A DNA stretch of 64,000 bases. Origin: Nitrospira sp. GTDB taxonomy: Bacteria; Nitrospirota; Nitrospiria; Nitrospirales; Nitrospiraceae. The stretch lies in NCBI GenBank assembly GCA_025360665.1, contig JANYBU010000288.1:9347-73346 (forward strand). Direction: 5' to 3'. This document shows, one piece after another, positions 32,742 to 41,218 of this stretch. The notes below the pieces were generated by a model. That model saw only the letters and a list, made by a program, of their open reading frames with translations, was not told the DNA's origin and searched no databases. The first letter of the stretch is position 1, and every line of letters starts with the position of its first letter. Position numbers and translations under genes: made by a program.

Positions 32742-33438
32742 CCGCTGTCACAGGTCTGTCCGGCTGGCTATCGCGCTGAGCGTCGCGTTCGTCAACGCCG
32801 GGTGCTACCTTCATGCCTCGCCCAATGTGGCCAACAAACTGACGGTCCCTCCCTTGCCGCCTCCCAAAACCCTCGGCTCGCTTTGGCAAGAAGAAAACGG
32901 GCGTGCCTACCTGTATGAAGATCTGCGAGCCATGCGGGTCGGCGATATCCTGACGATAAAGATTGTAGAAAAGCATGCGGGGTCCAAGTCAGCCGACACG
33001 AGCGCGGAACGACAATCGACGTTGAATCATTCGTTAAGCGGATCCGCGATCGGGTACATCGGTATTCCCGGGGTTCGGCTCGGTGGCGAGGCAATGCGGG
33101 GGATGGGGATTAATGCCAACGCGTCGAACAAGTTTGGCGGCAAAGGGGCCACCAACCGTGAAGATACGCTGACTGGGACAATTTCCACCATTGTGACCGA
33201 GGTCCTGCCGAACGGGGATCTGCGAGTTGAAGGTAAGAGGGAAGTTACCGTCAACAGCGAGACGCAGTTGATGACGATCAGCGGCATCGTCCGACGCGTG
33301 GACGTCGACACCAAGAACACGGTGTTGTCGAGCGCCATTGCTGATGCGAAAATTGAATACTCCGGTTTGGGCGTTGTGGATGACGTTCAACGGCCTGGAT
33401 GGCTGGTTCGGGTGTTCGACTGGATCTCTCCCTTCTGA
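32728..33438 (+). CDS. flgH: flagellar L-ring lipoprotein FlgH
   Basis: 236 residues if translation starts at GTG 32728, overlapping flgA by 14 bases; TTG 32731 is next. The frame is open further back into flgA but the signal peptide (RLAIALSVAFVNAGC) fits this start. The cysteine after NAG is the likely lipidation site, with an unusual Asn at -3. The FlgH core follows: TLGSLWQEENGRAYLYEDLRAMRVGDILTIKIVEKHAGSKSADTSAERQS and VLPNGDLRVEGKREVTVNSETQLMTISGIVRRVDVDTKNTVLSSAIADAKIEYSGLGVVDDVQRPGWLVRVFDWISPF. It forms the outer-membrane bushing. Confidence 0.93.
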   Translation: MLSISRCHRSVRLAIALSVAFVNAGCYLHASPNVANKLTVPPLPPPKTLGSLWQEENGRAYLYEDLRAMRVGDILTIKIVEKHAGSKSADTSAERQSTLNHSLSGSAIGYIGIPGVRLGGEAMRGMGINANASNKFGGKGATNREDTLTGTISTIVTEVLPNGDLRVEGKREVTVNSETQLMTISGIVRRVDVDTKNTVLSSAIADAKIEYSGLGVVDDVQRPGWLVRVFDWISPF

Positions 33439-33457
33439 TGCCATGGAGGTGAAGAGC

Positions 33458-33721
33458 GTGAAGCACAACATGAGATGGGCGGCAGGCATCTCCTGGGAGG
33501 AGTGGCACCGCATGGTCGTGATGCGATCTTTGAAAATGATGGTCATGAGCGGGGTCGTCCGTCGGGCCAATCTTAATCCCCCGCTGGTTCACTTCGACTC
33601 AGCGGAGGGTGGATCGGATGGGCAGGGAGGGGATCAACCCTCTGCGGACAGCCTGGCGGAACCAGGTTGGCTCGCCAGAATGTTTTTTAGTCGGGAGTAC
33701 CTCTTGCGCCGACACCATTGA
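33458..33721 (+). CDS. small protein of unknown function between flgH and flgI
   Basis: 87 residues from GTG 33458 with GGAGGT 7 bases upstream; ATG 33443 is an alternative. It has no signal peptide and no recognised family. The N-terminal half is basic and rich in Met and Trp (GISWEEWHRMVVMRSLKMMVMSGVVRRANLNPPLVHF), the second half is Gly/Ser/Asp-rich, and the end is basic (FFSREYLLRRHH). It lies on the same strand between two ring genes and stops two bases before the first flgI ATG, so co-translation is likely. A role in ring assembly is only a guess from position. It could also be a spurious frame, though the ribosome site argues against that. Confidence 0.55.
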   Translation: MKHNMRWAAGISWEEWHRMVVMRSLKMMVMSGVVRRANLNPPLVHFDSAEGGSDGQGGDQPSADSLAEPGWLARMFFSREYLLRRHH

Positions 33722-33723
33722 CG

Positions 33724-34887
33724 ATGAACACGTTACAGGACACCATCACTATGACCATCGCGAAGCTCAGTATCGTTGCCGCACTTCTCGTTACGATGAT
33801 TGGGGTGACACCGGCTTGGGCCGTTCGGATCAAAGACCTGGGCTCCTTCGAAGGCGTTCGGGAGAACCAATTGATCGGCTATGGGCTCGTCGTCGGCTTG
33901 GATCGTACCGGGGACCAAGTCATCGGCGGTCAGTTCACGATCCAAGCCATGATGTCGATGTTGAATAAGATGGGTGTCAACCTCGTGATCAATCCGATCC
34001 AGTTGCTGACGCGTAACATCGCCTCGGTGATGGTGACGGCCAAATTACCGCCCTTTGCCAAGCCAGGTTTGACGGTCGATGTCCTCGTCTCTTCGATGGC
34101 TAATGCGAAGAGTTTGCAAGGTGGTACCTTGTTACTCACTCCGCTGAAGGCAGCGAATCAGCAAGTCTACGCCGTGGCGCAAGGACCGGTTTCGATCGGG
34201 GGGTTCTTGGGAGGAACGGGGGGACCGGGCGGTTCCACCGTGACCAAAAATCATCAGTCAGCCGGGAGTGTGCCTGGTGGGGCCATCATCGAAAAGGAGG
34301 TGGCCATTGATGTGGAATCGTGGGAAACCGTATCGGTGCTCCTGCGTCAACCGGATTTCACGACGGCGATTAGGACGACCGAAGCCATCGACGGCGTCTT
34401 CGGGAAGGGGAGTGCGACCGCCGTCAATGCAGGGTTGGTACGGGCAACCATTCCTGAAAGTTTTCGCGGCCGGGTCGTGGAATACATCGCTACGATCGAA
34501 GGGTTGGACGTTGCCGTCGACATGTCGGCAAGAGTGGTTGTGAATGAACGAACCGGCACCGTAGTCCTCGGAGAACATGTCCGTATCTCCACCTGCGCCA
34601 TCTCTCATGGCAACCTCACAATCTCGGTCAAGAATACGCTCAATGTGTCGCAGCCCCCCGCTTCCTTGCTTGGTGGGCCTTCTGGTGGACAGACGACCGT
34701 GACTGAGGATGTTCAGACTGAGGCGAAGGAGCAGGAGTCCAGATTGATGGTGGTGGATGAAACGGTGACGCTCGGAGAGGTGGTGCGAGCACTGAATGCG
34801 GTCGGGGTGACTCCGAGGGACTTGGTCGCAATTTTGTCAGCTCTTCGATCAGCAGGTGCCCTTCAGGCGAATCTTGATATTATATAG
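33724..34887 (+). CDS. flgI: flagellar P-ring protein FlgI
   Basis: About 387 residues. A signal peptide (LSIVAALLVTMIGVTPAWA) is followed by the FlgI core: VRIKDLGSFEGVRENQLIGYGLVVGLDRTGDQ, MLNKMGVNL, NIASVMVTAKLPPFAKPGLTVDVLVSSMANAKSLQGGTLLLTPLKAANQQVYAVAQGPVSIGG, and the C-terminal LMVVDETVTLGEVVRALNAVGVTPRDLVAILSALRSAGALQANLDII. It forms the periplasmic P ring with help from FlgA. ATG 33751 (directly before the signal peptide) and TTG 33718 are alternative starts. Confidence 0.95.
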   Translation: MNTLQDTITMTIAKLSIVAALLVTMIGVTPAWAVRIKDLGSFEGVRENQLIGYGLVVGLDRTGDQVIGGQFTIQAMMSMLNKMGVNLVINPIQLLTRNIASVMVTAKLPPFAKPGLTVDVLVSSMANAKSLQGGTLLLTPLKAANQQVYAVAQGPVSIGGFLGGTGGPGGSTVTKNHQSAGSVPGGAIIEKEVAIDVESWETVSVLLRQPDFTTAIRTTEAIDGVFGKGSATAVNAGLVRATIPESFRGRVVEYIATIEGLDVAVDMSARVVVNERTGTVVLGEHVRISTCAISHGNLTISVKNTLNVSQPPASLLGGPSGGQTTVTEDVQTEAKEQESRLMVVDETVTLGEVVRALNAVGVTPRDLVAILSALRSAGALQANLDII

Positions 34888-34909
34888 ATAGCGTATGATA
34901 TTATTATAG

Positions 34910-35365
34910 ATGTACATCTACACGCAGGAATCAGAGGGCTTTATCTTGAATCACGATCTTACAGGGCTCAGTTCTATAAGACAGACGGCTGATGCTCAAT
35001 TGAGCTTCTCGCAGCCTGCAATACTAAGAACGCAGGAGCGGCAAGCAGGGATGGCCTCTCTCAATAATGCCGCGCAGGAATTTGAAAGTTATTTTATCGC
35101 TAATCTATTGAAAGTTATGAGAGAAACGGTTCCAAAAGTGGCTGTAGACAATAAAGGCGGCGCCTATTTTTACTCGTTTTACGACCAGGAGATCGGCCGC
35201 CTAGCAGCAGAGTCTGGCGGGCTTGGATTGGCCAGATTGATTCATGAATATACGGAAAAAAACTCATTTCTCCCCTCAAGTTTTCAGGCTCACAAGCCGA
35301 TAGAGGAGCCGACAGGTATTAATGCCCCAGTTCCAGTAGCACGCACTCAGAGTATTCGGGGCTAA
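34910..35365 (+). CDS. flgJ: rod-binding protein, FlgJ N-terminal domain only
   Basis: 151 residues. The Rod-binding domain is clear: LNNAAQEFESYFIANLLKVMRETVPKVAVDNKGGAYFYSFYDQEIGRLAAESGGLGLARLIHEY. The muramidase half found in gammaproteobacterial FlgJ is absent, as in many other phyla, so a separate peptidoglycan hydrolase would be needed for rod passage. Base composition is visibly more AT-rich than the flanking genes, and the 22-base gap before it is AT-only in long runs. TTG 34946, behind GAGGG, is an alternative start. A sigma-28 promoter for flgM lies inside its 3' end. Confidence 0.88.
   Translation: MYIYTQESEGFILNHDLTGLSSIRQTADAQLSFSQPAILRTQERQAGMASLNNAAQEFESYFIANLLKVMRETVPKVAVDNKGGAYFYSFYDQEIGRLAAESGGLGLARLIHEYTEKNSFLPSSFQAHKPIEEPTGINAPVPVARTQSIRG
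35276..35303 (+). promoter_or_regulatory. sigma-28 promoter for flgM-flgN-flgK-flgL, inside flgJ
   Basis: TCAAGTTT (35276-35283), then GCCGATAG (35296-35303). Counted as TCAA-N16-GCCGATAG, it has a near-perfect FliA -10 and a spacer one base longer than the commonest 15. Predicted start about 35310, 78 bases before flgM. A FliA-dependent flgM promoter is well known in enteric bacteria. Confidence 0.65.
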
Positions 35366-35387
35366 TTGAGGGAGAGGAGACAAGGTT

Positions 35388-35690
35388 ATGCAGATCTCAG
35401 GTCATGGCAGAGCCGATCATCTTGCCACACTGCTGCTCGGTGCCCAGGAGGGCGCTCCGGTCGGGCCGAATCGTCGCACATCTAGCGATGGTCGCAAAGA
35501 TCGCGTGCAGATCTCTCAGCAGGCGAAGGAGATTCAACGGATTAGGGCCTTAGCGGATCAGCCGGACGCCGCACGTGAAGCACGCATCGAGCAGATTAGC
35601 CGGTCGGTGGAGGCCGGCACGTACAATGTTGCAGGGCGCAAGGTCGGGGATGCGGTCATTCGTCACGCATTGACCGACGCGGCGCTCTAA
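35388..35690 (+). CDS. flgM: anti-sigma-28 factor FlgM
   Basis: 100 residues. The N-terminal half is disordered and polar. The C-terminal half is the FliA-binding region (DRVQISQQAKEIQRIRALADQPDAAREARIEQISRSVEAGTYNVAGRKVGDAVIRHALTD), with the characteristic ISxxAxxI and VxxGxYxVxxxxVAxxI-type patterns. FlgM keeps FliA inactive until hook completion, when it is exported. It lies first in flgM-N-K-L behind a sigma-28 promoter, giving negative feedback on its own operon. Confidence 0.93.
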   Translation: MQISGHGRADHLATLLLGAQEGAPVGPNRRTSSDGRKDRVQISQQAKEIQRIRALADQPDAAREARIEQISRSVEAGTYNVAGRKVGDAVIRHALTDAAL

Positions 35691-35780
35691 TCCGTCCTCT
35701 CTCTGTTTCGGGGAACCGATCTGAGCAGAAGGCGGCAGAGGCCCATACTGACTGAGACGAAACCCGACAGAAAGAGGCAC

Positions 35781-36290
35781 ATGTCCAACACCGCGTCCGC
35801 TGCCGCTTCCATTCTCGATATCTTCACTCGTGAAGAAGCCCACTGCGATCTGCTGCATCAGACCCTGCAACAGGAACGGAACGCCATCCGCCGGCTGTCC
35901 GTAACAGAATTCCCCACGCTCAACGAGCAGCGGCTCAGCAATCTCCAACAGCTCCAATCTTTAGAGTCTGAACGTGCGGCAGTGGTTAATCGCTTCGCCG
36001 ATGCCTGGGGCCTTCCCCGCACAACTGTCACGTTGCAGGCCATCATCGATCGGCTCGACATGGGGGACAAGCAAAACGTCGAGCGATGCCACGAGCGGCT
36101 CGCGGAGAAAGTCCGTGTGTTGCGCCAAGAAACCGCTGTGAATGGGTTGCTCGTGGCCGGCATCCAAACGCTGTGCCGCAAGGCGATGCATCTCACAGGC
36201 GAGGCCCTTCCGAAGCGGGACACCTATTCAGCGTCCGGGGAATCTCAACGCGTAGGGATCGGTGGCACCATGCTCAGGCAAAGAGGATAA
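35781..36290 (+). CDS. flgN: FlgN-type chaperone for hook-filament junction proteins
   Basis: 169 residues, largely helical (ILDIFTREEAHCDLLHQTLQQERNAIRRLSVTEFPTLNEQRLSNLQQLQSLESERAAVVNRFADAWG). The heptad-rich N-terminal two-thirds and the position between flgM and flgK match FlgN, the export chaperone that protects FlgK and FlgL. Sequence conservation in this family is weak, so context carries much of the call. A weak ribosome site (AAAGAGG) precedes ATG 35781. flgK starts 9 bases after the stop. Confidence 0.83.
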   Translation: MSNTASAAASILDIFTREEAHCDLLHQTLQQERNAIRRLSVTEFPTLNEQRLSNLQQLQSLESERAAVVNRFADAWGLPRTTVTLQAIIDRLDMGDKQNVERCHERLAEKVRVLRQETAVNGLLVAGIQTLCRKAMHLTGEALPKRDTYSASGESQRVGIGGTMLRQRG

Positions 36291-36299
36291 AGACGCATC

Positions 36300-38324
36300 A
36301 TGGGACTCGATGGATTACTCGATATCGGAAAAAGCGCACTCAGTGTCGCGCAACAGGCGCTGACAGTTACCGGTCACAACGTCGCCAATATCAACACGCC
36401 GGGCTATTCCCGGCAGGAGGCGGTAGTAACCGAACGGTCTCCGGTGGGTGGAAATCCAGGCCAGGTGGGAACCGGCGTCCAGGTCACACAGATCCGGCGC
36501 ATCGTCGACAGTTTTATCAACCGGGAAATTACGGCTTCCAATTCAGTGATCGGTCAACTCAACATCTCCAATGATCAATTGTCCCAGATCCAGAATATTT
36601 TCGGCGATTCCAATAATCAAGGGATCGGCACGCAACTGACCGATTTTTTCAGTAGTCTCCAGGATGTTGCCTCAAGCCCCTCCGACGTCACCCCGCGCTC
36701 GGTGCTGCTGTCTAAAGCGAACTTTCTCACCAGCGGGTTTAATCAAGTGGCCGGCGAACTGTCTGCGCGTCGGAGCTCCGTGAACGATCAAGTGAAACAG
36801 ACGATCACCGAAATCAACAGCCTGACTTCGCAGATTGCAGAGCTGAACGGAAAGATCGTGTCCGCAGAGATGACAGGACAGAATGCCAACGATTTGCGCG
36901 ATCAACGGGATCAGGCCATCAACGACCTGGCACAGCGCGTTGACATCTCGGTGATCGACGGGGGAAACGGTGCGGTATCCGTGTTTGTCGGGCGGGGTCA
37001 GGTGGTCGTCGAAAATACTATTTCGCGCAACCTGGTCGGCGTGGCCACGCTGGACAACGGTGGCATGGCGAACGTCCAATACGACATGGGGAATGGCAAG
37101 TCGATAGACATTTCCTCGCTCATTTCAGGTGGCAAGCTCGCAGGTCTTCTCACGATCCGCGACACGATTATCCCGGGGCTTCAAACCTCCTTCGATAAGC
37201 TCTCGGCCAGCCTCGTGAACGAGGTCAACCAGATCCATCGGCAAGGGTACGGGCTCGACGGGTCGACGGGGCTCGATTTCTTCTCGCCGCTCACCGTGAC
37301 GACGCATGACAAGTCTACCAATCAGGGCAGCGCCACTCTCGCGAGCGGACCGATTACCGCGAACAGCCTGCTGACACTTCAGGATTACGAAATCAAATTT
37401 TCGACCCCGACCAGTTACTCCATCGTCAATACGACGACTGGGGCGACCATCAAGGGGAACTATACCGGCACCCCTGTCACGGCACCGAGCGCGGATGTGC
37501 CGGTGAACATCGTGACAGGAACCAACGACACAGTAGCGGTCACCGTTGATGGAACCGCGTCCGGAACGATCACCTTGACAGGGGCTGCCTCGCCGGGACA
37601 ATCGTACACGAGTGGAGCCTCCCTGGCGGCGGAGTTGCAAACGAAGATTAATGCGGATGCCACCCTCTCAGCGGCGGGGAAAAGTGTCGCGGTCACCTAT
37701 GACACGACGACCAGCCGCTTCATTATCACTTCGAACGCCTCGACAGCGGCCTCCGCGGTCAATGTCACCGGGGGGACTGCGCAAGCCACACTTGGGCTTA
37801 GCGCTGGAACCAGCACGGCCGCGTCAGGAACCTATGCCGGCCCACAAACATTCGCGATCGACGGTATACAGGTGACCTTAAGCGGGACAGCCGCGACCAA
37901 TGACGTGTTCTCCTTCAATTCCTACAGCGATACGGCTAAGTCGATCAGCATGTCACTGACGAGCGCCGGCAAGGTCGCCGCGTCTTCAACCAGGGCCGGT
38001 GTTCCCGGTAATAACGATATTGTGATGGCGCTGGTCGCCTTGCAAACAAAAGCCTTATCCACCCTTGGCAGTGCTACGTTCAACGACGCCTATCGAACTG
38101 CCGCCACCGGCGTGGGAGTGGCGGCTCAATCCGCGAATGGCAAACTCCAGGCCCAAACGATGCTGCAAGAGCAATTAGACTCGTTCAGGGCCCAGTCGTC
38201 CGGCGTCTCGATCGATGAGGAACTGGTCAATGTCATGAAGTATCAGCGTGCATTTGAGGCGGCATCCCGGCTCATTATCGCGACGGACGAGATGCTACAA
38301 ACGTTGCTGGACTTGAAGAAGTAA
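36300..38324 (+). CDS. flgK: hook-filament junction protein FlgK (HAP1)
   Basis: 674 residues. The N-terminus is typical (GLDGLLDIGKSALSVAQQALTVTGHNVANINTPGYSRQEAVVTERSP), with the QIRRIVDSFINREI block and the C-terminal LVNVMKYQRAFEAASRLIIATDEMLQTLLDLKK. The middle (residues about 395-530) includes a flagellin/hook IN-type module (VTGTNDTVAVTVDGTASGTITL... LQTKINADATLSAAGKSVAVTYD) that is strikingly similar to one in the following flgL, including an identical 23-base DNA run. FlgK joins hook to filament. Confidence 0.95.
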   Translation: MGLDGLLDIGKSALSVAQQALTVTGHNVANINTPGYSRQEAVVTERSPVGGNPGQVGTGVQVTQIRRIVDSFINREITASNSVIGQLNISNDQLSQIQNIFGDSNNQGIGTQLTDFFSSLQDVASSPSDVTPRSVLLSKANFLTSGFNQVAGELSARRSSVNDQVKQTITEINSLTSQIAELNGKIVSAEMTGQNANDLRDQRDQAINDLAQRVDISVIDGGNGAVSVFVGRGQVVVENTISRNLVGVATLDNGGMANVQYDMGNGKSIDISSLISGGKLAGLLTIRDTIIPGLQTSFDKLSASLVNEVNQIHRQGYGLDGSTGLDFFSPLTVTTHDKSTNQGSATLASGPITANSLLTLQDYEIKFSTPTSYSIVNTTTGATIKGNYTGTPVTAPSADVPVNIVTGTNDTVAVTVDGTASGTITLTGAASPGQSYTSGASLAAELQTKINADATLSAAGKSVAVTYDTTTSRFIITSNASTAASAVNVTGGTAQATLGLSAGTSTAASGTYAGPQTFAIDGIQVTLSGTAATNDVFSFNSYSDTAKSISMSLTSAGKVAASSTRAGVPGNNDIVMALVALQTKALSTLGSATFNDAYRTAATGVGVAAQSANGKLQAQTMLQEQLDSFRAQSSGVSIDEELVNVMKYQRAFEAASRLIIATDEMLQTLLDLKK

Positions 38325-38341
38325 CGCAGAGAGATGAGGCT

Positions 38342-40810
38342 ATGAGAGTCACCGAACAACAGACCTACAACCTTCTGGTCAATAGCATTCAGCGTGCTAG
38401 AGCGAAGGCGCTGGCGACGCAGGTGCAAATTTCATCCGGCAAGAAAGTAGTCCAACCGTCTGATGACGCCAGCGCGTTTGACCGCATCGTGTCGACCAAA
38501 GCCTCGATTGGGAAAGTTGACCAACACGTCCGCAACCTTGACGTCGCCACGACTCGCCTTGACCTGACGGACAGCACGTTGAGCGGTGTGACAAACGTCC
38601 TGGCACGGATCAAGGAACTCGCCGTTCAGTTTGCCAGCAGCACGAATGGTCCTTCCGACCGGGAGATCGGCGCGCAGGAAGTGAAACAGCTCTTCCTCCA
38701 GCTCCAACAACTTGGGAACACTGAATATGCCGGGGGGCAATCGGTCTTCAGCGGCACCAGCCGGAATGGGCGTGCCACGGGTGTCTCCATTACCGCCCCC
38801 GTCGCACTGACAAGCGGCACCAATGATTCACTGATTGTTAAGGTCGATGGGACTACGTCCGGAACGATTACCCTCGGGACCGCATCACTGAGCGGTTCCG
38901 GATTGGCCGCACTCGTACAAAGCAAGATTAATGCGGATGCCACCCTGTCAGCGGCAGGAAAAAGCGTAACGGTGACCTTCGACACCGATCATCTCGTCGT
39001 CACATCAAACAATAACGGCCAGACGTCCTCAGTCGAAGTTATCGGCGGAAGCGGCCTCACGAGTCTCGGCTTCAACGGCGGCAGCACGACCACGGGGTTT
39101 TCTCCCTTTGCCCTCCGCGCTTCGACGAGTGTCGGTGCGCGGAATACGGTCGGCGGCGCCGCGATCTCGCAAGGGACGGTGCAGAACCAGAACGCCGCCA
39201 CCCTCAACGACTATCTGGTGAAGTTCAGCGCCGCGACCACATTCGATGTCTACAACGTTTCCACGGCCGTGAATGTCGTGGCGAACAGCACGAATACCGG
39301 AGGCGCGGTGAAGAGCGACAGCGGCGTGGTCGATACCAGCCGCGTGACACTGGACAACTACGAGGTACGATTGAAGAATATCTATACGGTGACGGCCGGG
39401 ACCAATGACGGGATTCAATTCGATCCCGGCACGGGCCCGGTGACGGCAACGCTGGCCCCCGGCGTGTATACCGGCGCCCAACTTGCTGTCCAGGTTAAGG
39501 CCGCCATGGAGGCGGTAAGCGGGGGGACGACCTACACGGTCGGCTTTAACGAGACCACCGGCAAGTTTGATATCACAAACAATGGGAGCAACGCGACGGC
39601 TCTGAGCCTTCTGTACTCCAACGCGGCTTCGACAGCCAAGTCATTGCTTGGTTCGTCCGGAACCGACCAAAGCGCCATTGCGGTTGGTAGCACCGCGACG
39701 AGCAATGTGGATACGACCGGGTTGGCCGGAGTATCCAAGCAATCGAACGTGTACGATACCACCCTCGCGACCAACATCTTCAACATCACCTCGTCCAATA
39801 ACAAGTTGATCGTCAACGATACGGCGGGTGGGGCCGGAGCCGATACGACGATTACACTGTCTCTTGGCAGCTATACCGGGGCGCAGCTGGCGACGGAGTT
39901 GGCGACGCAGTTGAACGCAAGCCGAGCCGCTGCCAATACGGTCGCCTACACGGTGTCATCCGGATCCGTTACGGCCGGCCGGTTCACGATCAACAACCCA
40001 GCCGGCAATGCCAATTCGCTCATCATAAAGTTCGGCAATGCCGGCTCCACCGCCGCGCAGATCCTGGGCTCGACGGCCGCCACCGTGACGGAGACCGTGG
40101 GGGCCTCTGCCTCCACGCTGAACCACGATGCGGGCTATACGACGTATCTGTCCGGCGCGAGCATCGACTTCGACGGGCTTCGGGTCGTCCTGCAGGATGG
40201 GACAACGGGACCGCGCAACGGGGACGTGTTCACTGTCGCGCAAGCACGGAAAACGGTATTGTCGAATCAGTCCTATGTCTCCGGCGGCGCGATCGACATA
40301 GAGGGTCTGCGGTTCTCGCTTCGCGACGGCGCGACGGCTTCGGCAAGCGGCGATCTGTTCACGGTCCAGACGGGAGTGCAATACCAGGGCAATTCGGGAC
40401 TGCAAACCATCGAGATCGGCGACGGGCAGACGGTCAAGACCAATATGCCAGGGAATCAGATTTTTAGCGGCCCTACAACCGACCTCTTCAACTCCGTGAA
40501 AAACCTCGCCGCAGCGTTGAACGGCAACTATGGGGGGGGGATTCAACAAAGCTTAACCAACGTCGATGCAGCGGTGGATCAGGTCGCTATTGCGCAGGGT
40601 GAAGTCGGTGCGTTGTCCAATCAGCTCGTAACGACTAAGACAAGCCTCGATGACACCAAGACCTTTCTCACGACCATTCTCTCCAACAACGAAGATGTCG
40701 ATCTGGTGGCAGCCATTTCGGAGTTGACGCTCCAGCAGCAAGCCATTCAAGCAGCGGGGGCAACCCTCAATCGTATTTTCGAAAGCTCCCTTCTCAACTT
40801 CTTGAAATAA
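38342..40810 (+). CDS. flgL: extra-long hook-filament junction protein FlgL (HAP3)
   Basis: 822 residues, about twice the usual FlgL. The ends are conventional: N-terminal MRVTEQQTYNLLVNSIQRARAKALATQVQISSGKKVVQPSDDASAF and LARIKELAVQFASSTNG, and C-terminal VDAAVDQVAIAQGEVGALSNQLVTTKTSLDDTKTFLTTILSNNEDVDLVAAISELTLQQQAIQAAGATLNRIFESSLLNFLK. The large middle (residues about 150-680) is built of repeated surface modules: one IN-type module shared with FlgK, two related blocks centred on YTGAQLA near residues 375 and 515, and two blocks with the pattern SGxxIDxxGLRxxLxDG near residues 605 and 645. It forms the junction with the filament; the extension is likely surface exposed. Confidence 0.93.
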   Translation: MRVTEQQTYNLLVNSIQRARAKALATQVQISSGKKVVQPSDDASAFDRIVSTKASIGKVDQHVRNLDVATTRLDLTDSTLSGVTNVLARIKELAVQFASSTNGPSDREIGAQEVKQLFLQLQQLGNTEYAGGQSVFSGTSRNGRATGVSITAPVALTSGTNDSLIVKVDGTTSGTITLGTASLSGSGLAALVQSKINADATLSAAGKSVTVTFDTDHLVVTSNNNGQTSSVEVIGGSGLTSLGFNGGSTTTGFSPFALRASTSVGARNTVGGAAISQGTVQNQNAATLNDYLVKFSAATTFDVYNVSTAVNVVANSTNTGGAVKSDSGVVDTSRVTLDNYEVRLKNIYTVTAGTNDGIQFDPGTGPVTATLAPGVYTGAQLAVQVKAAMEAVSGGTTYTVGFNETTGKFDITNNGSNATALSLLYSNAASTAKSLLGSSGTDQSAIAVGSTATSNVDTTGLAGVSKQSNVYDTTLATNIFNITSSNNKLIVNDTAGGAGADTTITLSLGSYTGAQLATELATQLNASRAAANTVAYTVSSGSVTAGRFTINNPAGNANSLIIKFGNAGSTAAQILGSTAATVTETVGASASTLNHDAGYTTYLSGASIDFDGLRVVLQDGTTGPRNGDVFTVAQARKTVLSNQSYVSGGAIDIEGLRFSLRDGATASASGDLFTVQTGVQYQGNSGLQTIEIGDGQTVKTNMPGNQIFSGPTTDLFNSVKNLAAALNGNYGGGIQQSLTNVDAAVDQVAIAQGEVGALSNQLVTTKTSLDDTKTFLTTILSNNEDVDLVAAISELTLQQQAIQAAGATLNRIFESSLLNFLK

Positions 40811-40823
40811 GAGGTGGCGTCCC

Positions 40824-40850
40824 TCAAGAATTGTTGAAAGAGGCCGATAC
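40824..40850 (+). promoter_or_regulatory. sigma-28 promoter for csrA-fliW
   Basis: TCAA (40824-40827), 15 bases, GCCGATAC (40843-40850): correct spacing and a -10 differing from consensus only near its end. The predicted start is about 40857, giving csrA a leader of roughly 107 bases. Confidence 0.65.
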
Positions 40851-40963
40851 TATGTTCGCTGGCGTCGTTCGTTTTCTCGCGTTTCGGGTTGTTTGACGAA
40901 CTAGAAACAAGCAAATCGAAACTTGAAACGTGCAAGCTGTGGCATTTGCCAGGGAAGGCATCA

Positions 40964-41209
40964 ATGTTGGTCCTTACGCGTCGGCGTGGAGAAGGCGTCA
41001 CGATCGGCCCAACTATCCGGGTGGTCGTGCTCGGAATCAAGGGTGGCCAGATTCGTTTAGGGATCGAAGCGCCCCCTACGGTCGAGATCCATCGAGACGA
41101 AGTCTGTGCCAGAATTCAAGAAGAAAACCAATCGGCAGCCTGTACCGGGGTGGTTCCACTGGCTGCCTTCCGGCGTTTCCTGCCTACCGGGCGACGCTCA
41201 ATTGCGTGA
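40964..41209 (+). CDS. csrA: carbon storage/translational regulator CsrA
   Basis: 81 residues from ATG 40964 with AGGGAAGG 7 or so bases upstream. MLVLTRRRGEGVTIGPTIRVVVLGIKGGQIRLGIEAPPTVEIHRDEVCARIQEEN is a complete CsrA fold with the RNA-binding L4 and R44-type residues. It has about 20 extra residues at the C-terminus compared with the common 61-residue protein (VVPLAAFRRFLPTGRRSIA). CsrA represses translation of flagellin in many bacteria and is counteracted by FliW, encoded 9 bases downstream. The frame is open upstream to 40889 but without homology. Confidence 0.95.
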   Translation: MLVLTRRRGEGVTIGPTIRVVVLGIKGGQIRLGIEAPPTVEIHRDEVCARIQEENQSAACTGVVPLAAFRRFLPTGRRSIA

Positions 41210-41218
41210 GGTACGATC

